Assembly (NCBI RefSeq): GCF_003007715.1
Contig: NZ_PXNO01000028.1
Coordinates: 60,580-124,579 of the forward strand
Origin: Marinobacter shengliensis
GTDB lineage: Bacteria; Pseudomonadota; Gammaproteobacteria; Pseudomonadales; Oleiphilaceae
Direction of reading: 5' to 3'
DNA: 64,000 nucleotides
Part shown: piece by piece, positions 45,131-53,463 of the stretch
How positions within the stretch are numbered: position 1 is the first letter of the stretch
How the letters are laid out: every line of letters starts with the position of its first letter
Notes under the pieces: model-generated
Told to the model about the DNA's origin: nothing
Databases searched by the model: none
What the model saw: only the letters and a program-made list of their open reading frames with translations
Made by a program: the position numbers and the translations under genes

Positions 45131-45289
45131 CTACTTCTTGGCGATGATCCACACCGCGTGCACGATGCCAGGAATGTAGCCCAGGATGGTCAGCAGGATA
45201 TTGATCCAGAAATGCTTGCCCAGGCCCACCTGTAAAAAAACACCTAATGGCGGTAACAGAATCGCAACCAGAATTCGCAAAAGGTCCAT
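45131..45289 (-). CDS. YqaE/Pmp3-family membrane peptide
   Basis: 52-residue frame (start ATG at 45289, stop at 45131), the UPF0057/Pmp3 family: two hydrophobic helices, LLPPLGVFLQVGLGKHFWINILLT and LGYIPGIVHAVWII. GAGGAG is placed just before the start. Members are stress-induced membrane peptides found in many bacteria and plants. It is convergent with the Nudix-MBL gene. Confidence 0.88.
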   Translation of the reverse strand: MDLLRILVAILLPPLGVFLQVGLGKHFWINILLTILGYIPGIVHAVWIIAKK

Positions 45290-45480
45290 TTAGTTCTCTC
45301 CTCGTGGCACGTATAACAGTCATATCTCTGAAAGATAGCAGTGTTATTACATTCAACCACACTGGGCCACCACAGATGGGCCCGTGATCATGAAAGTGGC
45401 ATTAAACCTCTGTCACAGCGGTATTCATGAACCATACAGGGCCCTATCCTTGGGGCCACTGGACAGGTACTCGAGGACTT

Positions 45481-46899
45481 ATGCTGTTTCAAAGGCCCAG
45501 ACACTCCACAATCCGACACTTTCCGATCTGGCTTTTCGCGGCCGCCCTGCCAATGGTCACCTTGGCCGACTCCAACGATTCGTCTGTGCTGGTCGCCCAA
45601 CTCGCAGAGGATGAAAACGTTGAGGATGTGGTGCGCTCTGAACCCCGCCGCAGTCCGGGCGAAGATGACGACGCCAGCGACGACGAGCAGGAATCCTCAG
45701 CACCAGATACCGGCCAGCAAATACAAACGGTCAAACCCTTGGTGGTACCCGTTACCCGCAAGATTGCCCCCAACATCGACCTGAAAGAAGTGGCACCCCT
45801 GCCGGAACCTGAGCCGGAACCGGAATCTCTGCCGGGGGCGGAACTGTCTGAAGAGGAGGTTCAGGCCCTGCAAGATACCGCACAAGGGGAAACGCCCGCC
45901 GCCGAGGACGAATCTGATGCGCAGGCAGAACCCCTGCCGGCCGAAAGTTTCACCCTGCTGGGCAAGGAAGTGCTGCCCGGCACCTCCACGCGGCTGGCCT
46001 GGTCACCCCAGATCCAGATTGCAGGCCTGTCACAGATTACTCCTGTACTGGTGGTCAACGGCGTGAATGCCGGGCCAACCCTGTGCCTGACTGGCGCCGT
46101 GCACGGCGATGAGCTTAACGGCATCGAGATTATTCGCCGCACCATGTATGACCTTAATCCGGAGAAACTCAGCGGCCGGGTGATCGGCGTGCCCATTGTC
46201 AATCTAACCGGCTTCCAGCAGGGCAGTCGGTACCTGCCGGACCGTAGGGATTTGAACCGCTTTTTCCCGGGCCGCAAGGACGGCAACCTTGCCGACCGGG
46301 TGGCCTATTCGTTGTTCGAGAATGTCATTCGGCACTGCGACATGCTGGTGGACATTCACACCGGTTCCCTCAAGCGCACCAACCTGCCTCAGCTGCGGGC
46401 CGACATGAACAATCCGGATGTGGCGGAATTCACCCGTGGGTTTGACCGCATGGCGGTGGTGCACAGCTCCGGCTCCCCTGGCATGCTGCGCACGGCAGCC
46501 GTCCAGGCAGGCATCCGCGCCGTGACCATGGAAGCAGGGGAGTCGCTGCGAATTCAGGAGCATCAGATTGAAGCGGGGGTTAATAGCCTCAACAGCCTGC
46601 TGGAAAAGCACGGCATGATCTCCAGGATGTTTGTGTGGGGCGATCCGGAACCGGTCTACTACGATTCCACCTGGGTGCGCGCCGAACACGGCGGCATTCT
46701 GTTCAGCGAGATTAACCTGGGTGCCCACGTCTCCGAAGGCGAGGTGCTGGGCTATGTGGCTGATCCGATTACCAATGAGCAACACCCGATACGCTCCACC
46801 TCCAACGGCAGGATCATCGGCATGGCGGTGGATCAGGTGGTGATGGCCGGCTTTGCCGCCTACCACATTGGTACGGAGGCAGAAGTTCCAGGAGAGTAG
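45481..46899 (+). CDS. Succinylglutamate desuccinylase/aspartoacylase-like M14 hydrolase with acidic linker
   Basis: About 472 residues from ATG 45481 (45427 is the alternative): an N-terminal signal-like segment, an acidic disordered region with PEPEPEPE (about residues 115-125), then an M14-type zinc hydrolase with GAVHGDELNG (zinc ligands H and E), DIHTGS (third ligand) and a Gly-rich end. Aspartoacylases and desuccinylases cleave N-acyl amino acids. An envelope location is unusual for that role; substrate unknown. Confidence 0.75.
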   Translation: MLFQRPRHSTIRHFPIWLFAAALPMVTLADSNDSSVLVAQLAEDENVEDVVRSEPRRSPGEDDDASDDEQESSAPDTGQQIQTVKPLVVPVTRKIAPNIDLKEVAPLPEPEPEPESLPGAELSEEEVQALQDTAQGETPAAEDESDAQAEPLPAESFTLLGKEVLPGTSTRLAWSPQIQIAGLSQITPVLVVNGVNAGPTLCLTGAVHGDELNGIEIIRRTMYDLNPEKLSGRVIGVPIVNLTGFQQGSRYLPDRRDLNRFFPGRKDGNLADRVAYSLFENVIRHCDMLVDIHTGSLKRTNLPQLRADMNNPDVAEFTRGFDRMAVVHSSGSPGMLRTAAVQAGIRAVTMEAGESLRIQEHQIEAGVNSLNSLLEKHGMISRMFVWGDPEPVYYDSTWVRAEHGGILFSEINLGAHVSEGEVLGYVADPITNEQHPIRSTSNGRIIGMAVDQVVMAGFAAYHIGTEAEVPGE

Positions 46900-46945
46900 T
46901 ATGCTAGGGGTTTTACCCGACAGCCTATGATCCACAGGAGTTCAT

Positions 46946-47914
46946 GTGTCTTCGGCAAACTCTGGCATATTATCCCGAATTCCCGGCCTGGCCTATGTGG
47001 GCCTGGTGCTTACACCGCTGTTCTGGGCCGGCAATGCCGTGGTCGCGCGAGGCACGGTTGAGCATGTCCCGCCCCTGTCGATGTCTTTCTGGCGTTGGGT
47101 AATCGCCCTCGCCATTTTACTGCCTTTCGGGTTCCCCGGCATGTGGCATCATCGGGGGGTGATCCGCGCCCGCCTGGGTTCGATGCTGGCGCTGGCCACC
47201 TTCAGTGTGGCGGCGTTCAATTCACTGCTCTACTACGCCGCCATCACCACCACCGCCACCAACATTGCCCTGATCAATGCCACCATTCCTATTTTCGTGG
47301 CCCTGCTGGCGTGGATGCTTCTGGGCGACCGCACCCGGCCAATTCAGGCATTGGGCATCGCCCTGGCTATCGGAGGCATCCTGACCGTGGTCGCCCGGGG
47401 TGAACTCTCGGTTCTGACTGGCCTTCAGGCACAACCCGGTGACCTGATCATGGTGGCGGCCGTCTTCAGCTGGGGGTTGTTCTCAGTCTTGCTCAGACGG
47501 CAGGCGGTGCCGTTACCAGCCCTTACTTTCCTGACTACCCAGATTCTGCTGGGCACGCTGGTGATCCTGCCGTTTTACCTGGTCGACCTGTTTTTCTTCG
47601 CCGGAGGCTTCGAGCTGACCCGAAATACGGCCATGTCGCTACTGTATTTCGCCATATTCCCCGGTATCCTAGCCTACGCATTCTGGAATCACGGCGTGCA
47701 TGCGATCGGCCCGGCCAGGGCCGCCATATTCATGTACCTGACCCCGGTATTCGCATCCATACTGGCCGGCATTTTTCTGGGTGAGTCGCTTGGCGTGTTT
47801 CACATGATTGGCGGCCTGTTGATTCTCGCAGGCCTGGTGTTGGCCACGCGAACCGGTCGCCAACAGCCTGCGTATTCACTTCGGAGTCAGGAACAAAACG
47901 GGAGAGACACATGA
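46946..47914 (+). CDS. EamA-family transporter
   Basis: 322 residues, ten hydrophobic helices in two homologous EamA halves (LTPLFWAGNAVVARGTVEHVPPLSMSFWRW begins the first, QPGDLIMVAAVFSWGLFSVLLRR the second). Export of amino acids or small metabolites is typical; substrate not deducible. GTG start, with CAGGAG upstream. ATGA overlap with the next gene. Confidence 0.85.
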   Translation: MSSANSGILSRIPGLAYVGLVLTPLFWAGNAVVARGTVEHVPPLSMSFWRWVIALAILLPFGFPGMWHHRGVIRARLGSMLALATFSVAAFNSLLYYAAITTTATNIALINATIPIFVALLAWMLLGDRTRPIQALGIALAIGGILTVVARGELSVLTGLQAQPGDLIMVAAVFSWGLFSVLLRRQAVPLPALTFLTTQILLGTLVILPFYLVDLFFFAGGFELTRNTAMSLLYFAIFPGILAYAFWNHGVHAIGPARAAIFMYLTPVFASILAGIFLGESLGVFHMIGGLLILAGLVLATRTGRQQPAYSLRSQEQNGRDT

Positions 47915-48438
47915 TGAAAGCCACCCCCAGCATCAGGCGAACTCGCACCCTTTATGGTCTGTTGTTGATCATCCTGGCACTTGGCATGCCTGCATTGGCG
48001 TCTGCCGAGGCCTGTGATCCGGAAGACCATGAATGGGTGCCCAGCCGCTATTACCCGGCGGGGTCCGTGGTGTTTCACAACGACAACTGGTACGAGTCCC
48101 GTGAAATCCACGAAGGCAAGGAGCCAGGCATTACGTTTGACTGGAAACGTCTGTTCTCCGTGCCGGAGTGCGGTGGTGACAACGCGCCGCCCGACCCCAT
48201 AGATCCGTCTGATGTGGAAGAAGGCGTAACCCAGACTGACAGCGACACCGAATTCTGCGAACGCCCGGAACAATGGCTGTTTGCTGAGAGTTACTCCGTC
48301 GGCAGCCAGGTAAGCCATGGTGGCAAGATCTGGGAAGCCATCCGGGATACCAAGGGCGACATGCCGGGTATCCAGGAGCCACCGCACTGGAAACTGGTGG
48401 AAAACCACTGCGCCATTCAGTCGCAACCGGCACTATAG
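47911..48438 (+). CDS. Exported protein with two carbohydrate-binding-like repeats
   Basis: 175 residues; signal peptide to about residue 32 (ALASA). Two similar modules of about 50 residues: RYYPAGSVVFHNDNWYESREIHEG and SYSVGSQVSHGGKIWEAIRDTKG; both have the aromatic and Gly pattern of ChiC/CBM5_12-like chitin-binding domains, joined by an acidic Pro-rich linker. Binding of chitin or another glycan is inferred. Translated with the EamA gene through a 4-bp overlap. Confidence 0.65.
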   Translation: MMKATPSIRRTRTLYGLLLIILALGMPALASAEACDPEDHEWVPSRYYPAGSVVFHNDNWYESREIHEGKEPGITFDWKRLFSVPECGGDNAPPDPIDPSDVEEGVTQTDSDTEFCERPEQWLFAESYSVGSQVSHGGKIWEAIRDTKGDMPGIQEPPHWKLVENHCAIQSQPAL

Positions 48439-49614
48439 GCCAGCCAACGCTGCCTCGATCCGCGCTATCACCTCCTCCAGCACGGATCGCGGGCAGCCGA
48501 TGTTCAGGCGCATGAAGCCACTGCCAGGTTGCCCGAAGGACAAACCCGGGTTCATGCCCACGCCGGCCTCCTCCACGAAAAATCGTTTGAGGCCGGCGTC
48601 ATCCAGCTCCAGGCTCCGACAGTCGAGCCACATCAGATACGTGCCTTCCGGCACATCGACGTCAATGCCTGGCAATCGCCGGGACACCGCGCTGGCCACA
48701 AAATCCCGATTGGCCTGCAGATAGCCGAGCAGTTCATCCAGCCAAGTGGCGCCGTGGCGATAACCCGCTTCAAAGCCGGCAATGCTGAACGGGTTGCACT
48801 GGGGCAAGTGCATGGACTCAAACACCGCTTTCATGGCTTTGCGCCGATCCGGGTCCGTGATCACCAGGGCCGACAGACCAAGACCGGGCATGTTGAAACT
48901 CTTGCTCGGAGCCACCGCCGTCACCAGAGCATCCTCTTCTCCGGCGAGTCTACCCAGGACGGTATGCGGTGCCGCGTCCGGATAAGTCAGATCACAATGT
49001 ATCTCGTCTGAGAGCAACACCAGATTGTGGCGCCGGGCAATGGCCAGCAGCTCTTTCAGCTCCGCGTCCGTCCAGACCCGGCCGACCGGGTTGTGGGGGG
49101 AGCACAACAACAGCACCCTGGCATCGGGCCGGGCAGCGCATTGCTCGAGATGCTCCAGATCCATCCGGTACTGCCCGGTCTGCGGATCCTGAACCAGGGG
49201 GTTTTCGATCACTTCACGACCGCTCTGGCGCACCGAGCTGAAAAAAGGCGGATACACCGGCGGCTGTATAATCACGCCCTCGCCGGGTTCGGCGTAGGCC
49301 ATACAGGCGGCATTCAGAGATGGCACCACCCCCGGCGCCATCAATATCCACTCCCGGCGAATGTGCCAGCCATGGCGCTGCGCAAACCAGTCGATCATTG
49401 CCTGGTAGAGGCTGTCAGGAAACAGGGTATAGCCGTAAACCGGGTGCCGAGCCCGTTCAGTCAGGGCGCGGGTGACCGCCTCGGGCGCGGCAAAGTCCAT
49501 ATCCGCCACCCACACGGGAATGACATCCTCCCGGCCAAACACCGCCTGGCGGGCATCAAATTTGACCGAGCAGGTATTTTCTCGTCGAACAGGCTGATCA
49601 AACGCACTGGCCAC
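48433..49614 (-). CDS. PatB/MalY-type aminotransferase (cystathionine beta-lyase-like)
   Basis: 393 residues, fold type I PLP enzyme. Motifs: PVWVADMDFAAP near the start, SPHNPVGRVW, VLLSDEIHCDLTY, and the PLP lysine in VAPSKSFNMPGL (about residue 230). PatB/MalY enzymes cleave cystathionine or cysteine. GTG at 49614 is chosen because GGGGAG precedes it and it gives the usual PatB length; the frame runs to 49725 but the extra 37 residues look non-coding. It overlaps the convergent carbohydrate-binding-like gene by 6 bp. Confidence 0.82.
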   Translation of the reverse strand: MASAFDQPVRRENTCSVKFDARQAVFGREDVIPVWVADMDFAAPEAVTRALTERARHPVYGYTLFPDSLYQAMIDWFAQRHGWHIRREWILMAPGVVPSLNAACMAYAEPGEGVIIQPPVYPPFFSSVRQSGREVIENPLVQDPQTGQYRMDLEHLEQCAARPDARVLLLCSPHNPVGRVWTDAELKELLAIARRHNLVLLSDEIHCDLTYPDAAPHTVLGRLAGEEDALVTAVAPSKSFNMPGLGLSALVITDPDRRKAMKAVFESMHLPQCNPFSIAGFEAGYRHGATWLDELLGYLQANRDFVASAVSRRLPGIDVDVPEGTYLMWLDCRSLELDDAGLKRFFVEEAGVGMNPGLSFGQPGSGFMRLNIGCPRSVLEEVIARIEAALAGL

Positions 49615-49811
49615 AAACGAACTCCCCAACTGGTTGAAAGGCTGCCGAGGGCTATTGTGGTAGCCCCGGCCAACGACCGCAACCAACCGTGGCAGGCGCC
49701 TCCCGCTTTGGTCGAACATGGGCAAGTTTTGCTTGCCGAAACGAGCCGATACTTGCGAACCTAACCGTTTGTTGATGGTTGTCGTCCCGAACGTTTGTCG
49801 GAGTTCTCCCC

Positions 49812-50699
49812 ATGATCGGCCAGATCCTAGCTACCATGCTGCCGGTATTCCTGATTGCAGGTTGCGGTGCCCTGTATGGCCGCTACCGCACACCAGACAT
49901 TCAAGGCCTGAACGTTCTCAACATGGAACTGTTCGTGCCCATGCTGGTGTTTGCCGTACTGGCCGACCAGCAGGCGCCCCTGCAGGACTATGGCTGGCTG
50001 GCCCTGGCGGCAACAGTGGTGGTGCTCGGTTCTGGCATCATTCTGTACCCGGTGGCCCGCGTTCTGAACCTGAACCTGAAAACCTTCCTGCCGCCGATGA
50101 TGTTCAATAATTCCGGCAACATGGGCATTCCGTTGCTGGTACTGGCGTTCGGTGAGGCGGCACTGCCGGCGGCGATCGTACTGTTCATCGTCGAGATGCT
50201 GCTACACTTTTCCGTTGGCCTGTACATGCTGGACCCGCACACCTCCATCATCCGGCGATTGCGGCTGCCGATCGTGTTCGCCAGCATCGCCGGGCTAACG
50301 GTTAACTTCAGCGGTGTTGCCCTGCCTGGCTGGCTGCTGGAAACCCTGAACATGCTGGGTGGCGTGTGTATCCCCTTGATGCTGTTTGCCCTGGGGGTGC
50401 GGATGCTGGATGTGGATTTCCGGGACTGGAAACTGGGGCTGATTGGCGCCATTGCCTGCCCGGTCAGCGGGTTGCTGCTGGCCTGGCCGATGATTGCCCT
50501 GCTCGACCTGCCGGGCCTTCAGGTAGCCTGCCTGTGGGTGTTTGCGGCGCTCCCGCCTGCGGTGCTCAACTACATGGTGGCGGAGCAGTATCAGCAGGAA
50601 CCCCACGCGGTGGCATCGTTGGTATTATTGAGCAACCTGGGCAGTCTGGTGGTCATGCCCATTGTCCTGGGCCTGGTGTTCGCCGCTGGCTACGTCTGA
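49812..50699 (+). CDS. AEC-family transporter
   Basis: 295 residues, about ten hydrophobic helices in the auxin-efflux-carrier fold (NNSGNMGIPLLVLAFGEAALP is typical of the first inverted repeat). Bacterial members carry malonate, malate or other anions. GGAG precedes ATG 49812. Substrate unknown. Confidence 0.83.
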   Translation: MIGQILATMLPVFLIAGCGALYGRYRTPDIQGLNVLNMELFVPMLVFAVLADQQAPLQDYGWLALAATVVVLGSGIILYPVARVLNLNLKTFLPPMMFNNSGNMGIPLLVLAFGEAALPAAIVLFIVEMLLHFSVGLYMLDPHTSIIRRLRLPIVFASIAGLTVNFSGVALPGWLLETLNMLGGVCIPLMLFALGVRMLDVDFRDWKLGLIGAIACPVSGLLLAWPMIALLDLPGLQVACLWVFAALPPAVLNYMVAEQYQQEPHAVASLVLLSNLGSLVVMPIVLGLVFAAGYV

Positions 50700-50733
50700 C
50701 CAGCTCACCACTTCACATGGATGAATAAAGCGG

Positions 50734-51624
50734 ATGTCTGAAACGGTTGCGGTGGTGCGCGCTGCCCGCCCGAACTTCCTGTTGCTTGCGCCACTGTGTG
50801 TGGGACTGGGCCTGGCCGTTGCCTGGCAACAGGGCCAGCCTCCGGCGCTGATCGACACCCTGCTGGTGTTTGTGGGTGCCGTGCTGGCCCATGCGGCGGT
50901 TAACCTGCTCAATGAATATGAGGATTTCCGGTCCGGACTGGACCTGATCACCCGGCGCACCCCTTTCTCCGGCGGCAGCGGCGCGCTACCCGAAGTACCT
51001 TCCGCAGCGCGGCGGGTATTGTGGGCCGGGCTCGGCACCCTGGGGTTGGTGGTCGCCATCGGCGTGTACTTTTTGTGGCTTCGGGGTTTGCCCATGTTCG
51101 TTCTGGGTGCCGGTGGGGTGGTACTGGTGCTGACCTATACCCGCTGGATCACCCGGTCGCCGCTGTTATGCCTGCTGGCACCGGGCATTGGCTTTGGCCC
51201 GGTGATGGTGTTGGGCACCCTGGTGGCCCTGGGTGCCCGGCTGGACGCCGCCGCCCTTATCTGCGCAGCCGTCGCCCTGCTTCTGGTCTGCGAGCTGCTG
51301 TTGATCAACCAGATACCCGACGCGGATGCCGACCGGCAGGTTGGCCGCCGGCACCTGGTGATCACCCTTGGGCCGGAAACCGCCAGTACGGTAGTGGCAG
51401 GCCTGCTTGCCGGCAGTTATCTGCTGATCGGAGCCGGCATTCTGGCCGGGATTCTGCCGACCACCGCACTGATCGCCCTGCTGCCGTTGCCACTGGCCCT
51501 GTGGATCAGCGTGCGCCTGCCCCATGTCCTGGACAGAGCAGGCGAACTTAACCGGTTGCTTGGTGCCAATGTGGTCACCCTGCTGTCGACCCTGGCATTG
51601 CTGATGGCCGGGCTCAGCCTCTGA
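50734..51624 (+). CDS. UbiA-superfamily prenyltransferase
   Basis: 296 residues, about eight helices. The first Asp-rich motif is NLLNEYEDFRSG (about residues 56-67) and the second NQIPDADADRQVGRR (about 190-204), typical of MenA/UbiA. It would attach a prenyl chain to an aromatic or other acceptor in the membrane. MenA-like in the spacing; no men or ubi genes nearby. It overlaps the MCP gene by 11 bp. Confidence 0.8.
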   Translation: MSETVAVVRAARPNFLLLAPLCVGLGLAVAWQQGQPPALIDTLLVFVGAVLAHAAVNLLNEYEDFRSGLDLITRRTPFSGGSGALPEVPSAARRVLWAGLGTLGLVVAIGVYFLWLRGLPMFVLGAGGVVLVLTYTRWITRSPLLCLLAPGIGFGPVMVLGTLVALGARLDAAALICAAVALLLVCELLLINQIPDADADRQVGRRHLVITLGPETASTVVAGLLAGSYLLIGAGILAGILPTTALIALLPLPLALWISVRLPHVLDRAGELNRLLGANVVTLLSTLALLMAGLSL

Positions 51625-53257
51625 ACCGGAACACGCTGACCCGTGAGCGCAACTGACCCGCCAGCACGGCCAGATCCCGGCTGGCACCGGCCACCTGATC
51701 CGATCCGGCCGAGGTTTCAATGGTGGCATCGTGAATTCTCGCGATGTTGCGGTTCACTTCCTCCGCCACTGAACTCTGTTCTTCTGCAGCGCTGGCAATC
51801 TGGGCATTCATGTCGTTGATGGAAGCCACCTCTTCCCGGATGCGCCCAAGCGCGGTTTCTGCCTCGGCGGTCTTCTCAACCGTCACCCGAGCCAGATCCC
51901 GGCTTCGTTCCATTTCACCGGAGGCCTCACCAGCACCGGCCTGCAACCGGCCAATCATGTCCTGAATCTCCCGGGTGGAATCCTGGGTACGGGATGCCAG
52001 GGAACGCACTTCATCAGCCACCACCGCAAAGCCCCGGCCATGTTCGCCAGCGCGGGCGGCTTCTATCGCCGCATTCAGCGCCAGCAGGTTGGTTTGCTCG
52101 GCGATGGCGTTGATCACTTCGATGATCTTCTCGATATTACCGCTGTCTTCAGACACCCGGCTTACAGAAGCCGCCGCGTCCTCCAGCTTGTTCGCCAACT
52201 CGGTGATCGAGCTGGCCGTCTCCTTGACCACCTGATTTCCGGTTTCCACTTCCTGGTCAGCCTTGCGGGTTGCTGTCGCGGCGTTAGCGGCAAAGCCCGC
52301 CACCTCGTTCACCGTGGCCGCCATCTGGTTCACCGCGGTGGCCATCTGCTCGGCCTCAGTGGCCTGCATACGGATCTGTTTGCTGTTGTTATCTGAAGTA
52401 TCTTCCAGCTCGCCAGACGCGTTGGACAACTCCTCGGCCGCAGACCGCACTTCACGGATGATGCCCGTTAGCCGGTCAATGGTATCCGCCAGAGCGCCCA
52501 TCACGCTGTCCGGGTAACGGGTTTCCAGATTTTGCTCCAACTGGCCATCCGCCAGCTGCCGGATAGCCGCCGCCACTTCCTCGGGCTCCGCGCCGAGAAT
52601 GCGCTTGAGCTTGCGGATGATCACCGTCGCCACCAGTACACTGACCAGCACAGCAAAACCGGTGATGGAGAGAATCATGATGTTGAAGCCACTGGCGGCG
52701 TCGCGCACTTCTTCCAGGTCAGCGGCAACGGTGTCTTCCTGATAATCAATAAACGCGTTAACCCGCGCCAGCCACTCGCTGTAAGCCGGTGAAACCTGAT
52801 CCAGCAACAGGCGCCGGGCCTGCTCGGTATTGCCTGCGGTTCGAAGAGTCACCACCTCATCGGTCAGGGCGAGGGTTCGCTGCTCGGTGGCTTCGATGTC
52901 CCGCAGCAAACGGCGCTCCTGATCCGTGGCCCCCTGGCGCTGGAACATCTGGGACATGGCTTCGGCGTTCTTCCGGTACATAGCCGCGAGGTCATCAATG
53001 GTGCGCAGATGCTCACGCAAGGAAGCATCGCGGTTCACCAGCACCACATCCCGAATGGCGATGGCCCGGTCGTGCACGCTGCCCCGGAAATTAATGGCGA
53101 AGCGTTGTTTGAGTGAGGCGCCCTCATTAACCGAGGTCAGGGTCCGGTCAATGAATCCCACCTGGTGATTACCTACAACGCTGACCAGCACCATCAGCGC
53201 TACCATCAAACCAAATCCCAACGCCAGGCGTTTTGCTACCGTGAGCTGGCCAGTCAT
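51614..53257 (-). CDS. Methyl-accepting chemotaxis protein with four-helix sensor
   Basis: 547 residues: membrane helix (about 8-30), periplasmic helical sensor (about 35-185, four-helix-bundle type), membrane helix (about 190-212), a HAMP-type region, and the signalling domain with the hairpin tip EQTNLLALNAAIEAARAGE. It would feed the CheA/CheW system; target stimulus unknown. ATG 53257 is the probable start (53272 is alternative). Confidence 0.88.
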   Translation of the reverse strand: MTGQLTVAKRLALGFGLMVALMVLVSVVGNHQVGFIDRTLTSVNEGASLKQRFAINFRGSVHDRAIAIRDVVLVNRDASLREHLRTIDDLAAMYRKNAEAMSQMFQRQGATDQERRLLRDIEATEQRTLALTDEVVTLRTAGNTEQARRLLLDQVSPAYSEWLARVNAFIDYQEDTVAADLEEVRDAASGFNIMILSITGFAVLVSVLVATVIIRKLKRILGAEPEEVAAAIRQLADGQLEQNLETRYPDSVMGALADTIDRLTGIIREVRSAAEELSNASGELEDTSDNNSKQIRMQATEAEQMATAVNQMAATVNEVAGFAANAATATRKADQEVETGNQVVKETASSITELANKLEDAAASVSRVSEDSGNIEKIIEVINAIAEQTNLLALNAAIEAARAGEHGRGFAVVADEVRSLASRTQDSTREIQDMIGRLQAGAGEASGEMERSRDLARVTVEKTAEAETALGRIREEVASINDMNAQIASAAEEQSSVAEEVNRNIARIHDATIETSAGSDQVAGASRDLAVLAGQLRSRVSVFRFRG

Positions 53258-53463
53258 ATAAGCACTCCACATATTGGTTAAGTGGAGAGAATTACGATTA
53301 AAAAAAGGAATGGATTTATTGCTTTTGCAAGATTTTGTAAATTCTTTAACGGTCTGCCACTCAGCCCCCTATTGAACCGTCCGTTTTCCTTGCAACTGCC
53401 TGGACTTTGGCCGATGGTTAGAGGCAAATCTGCCTGATCTGGTAATGATATGGAGGTCTGTCC

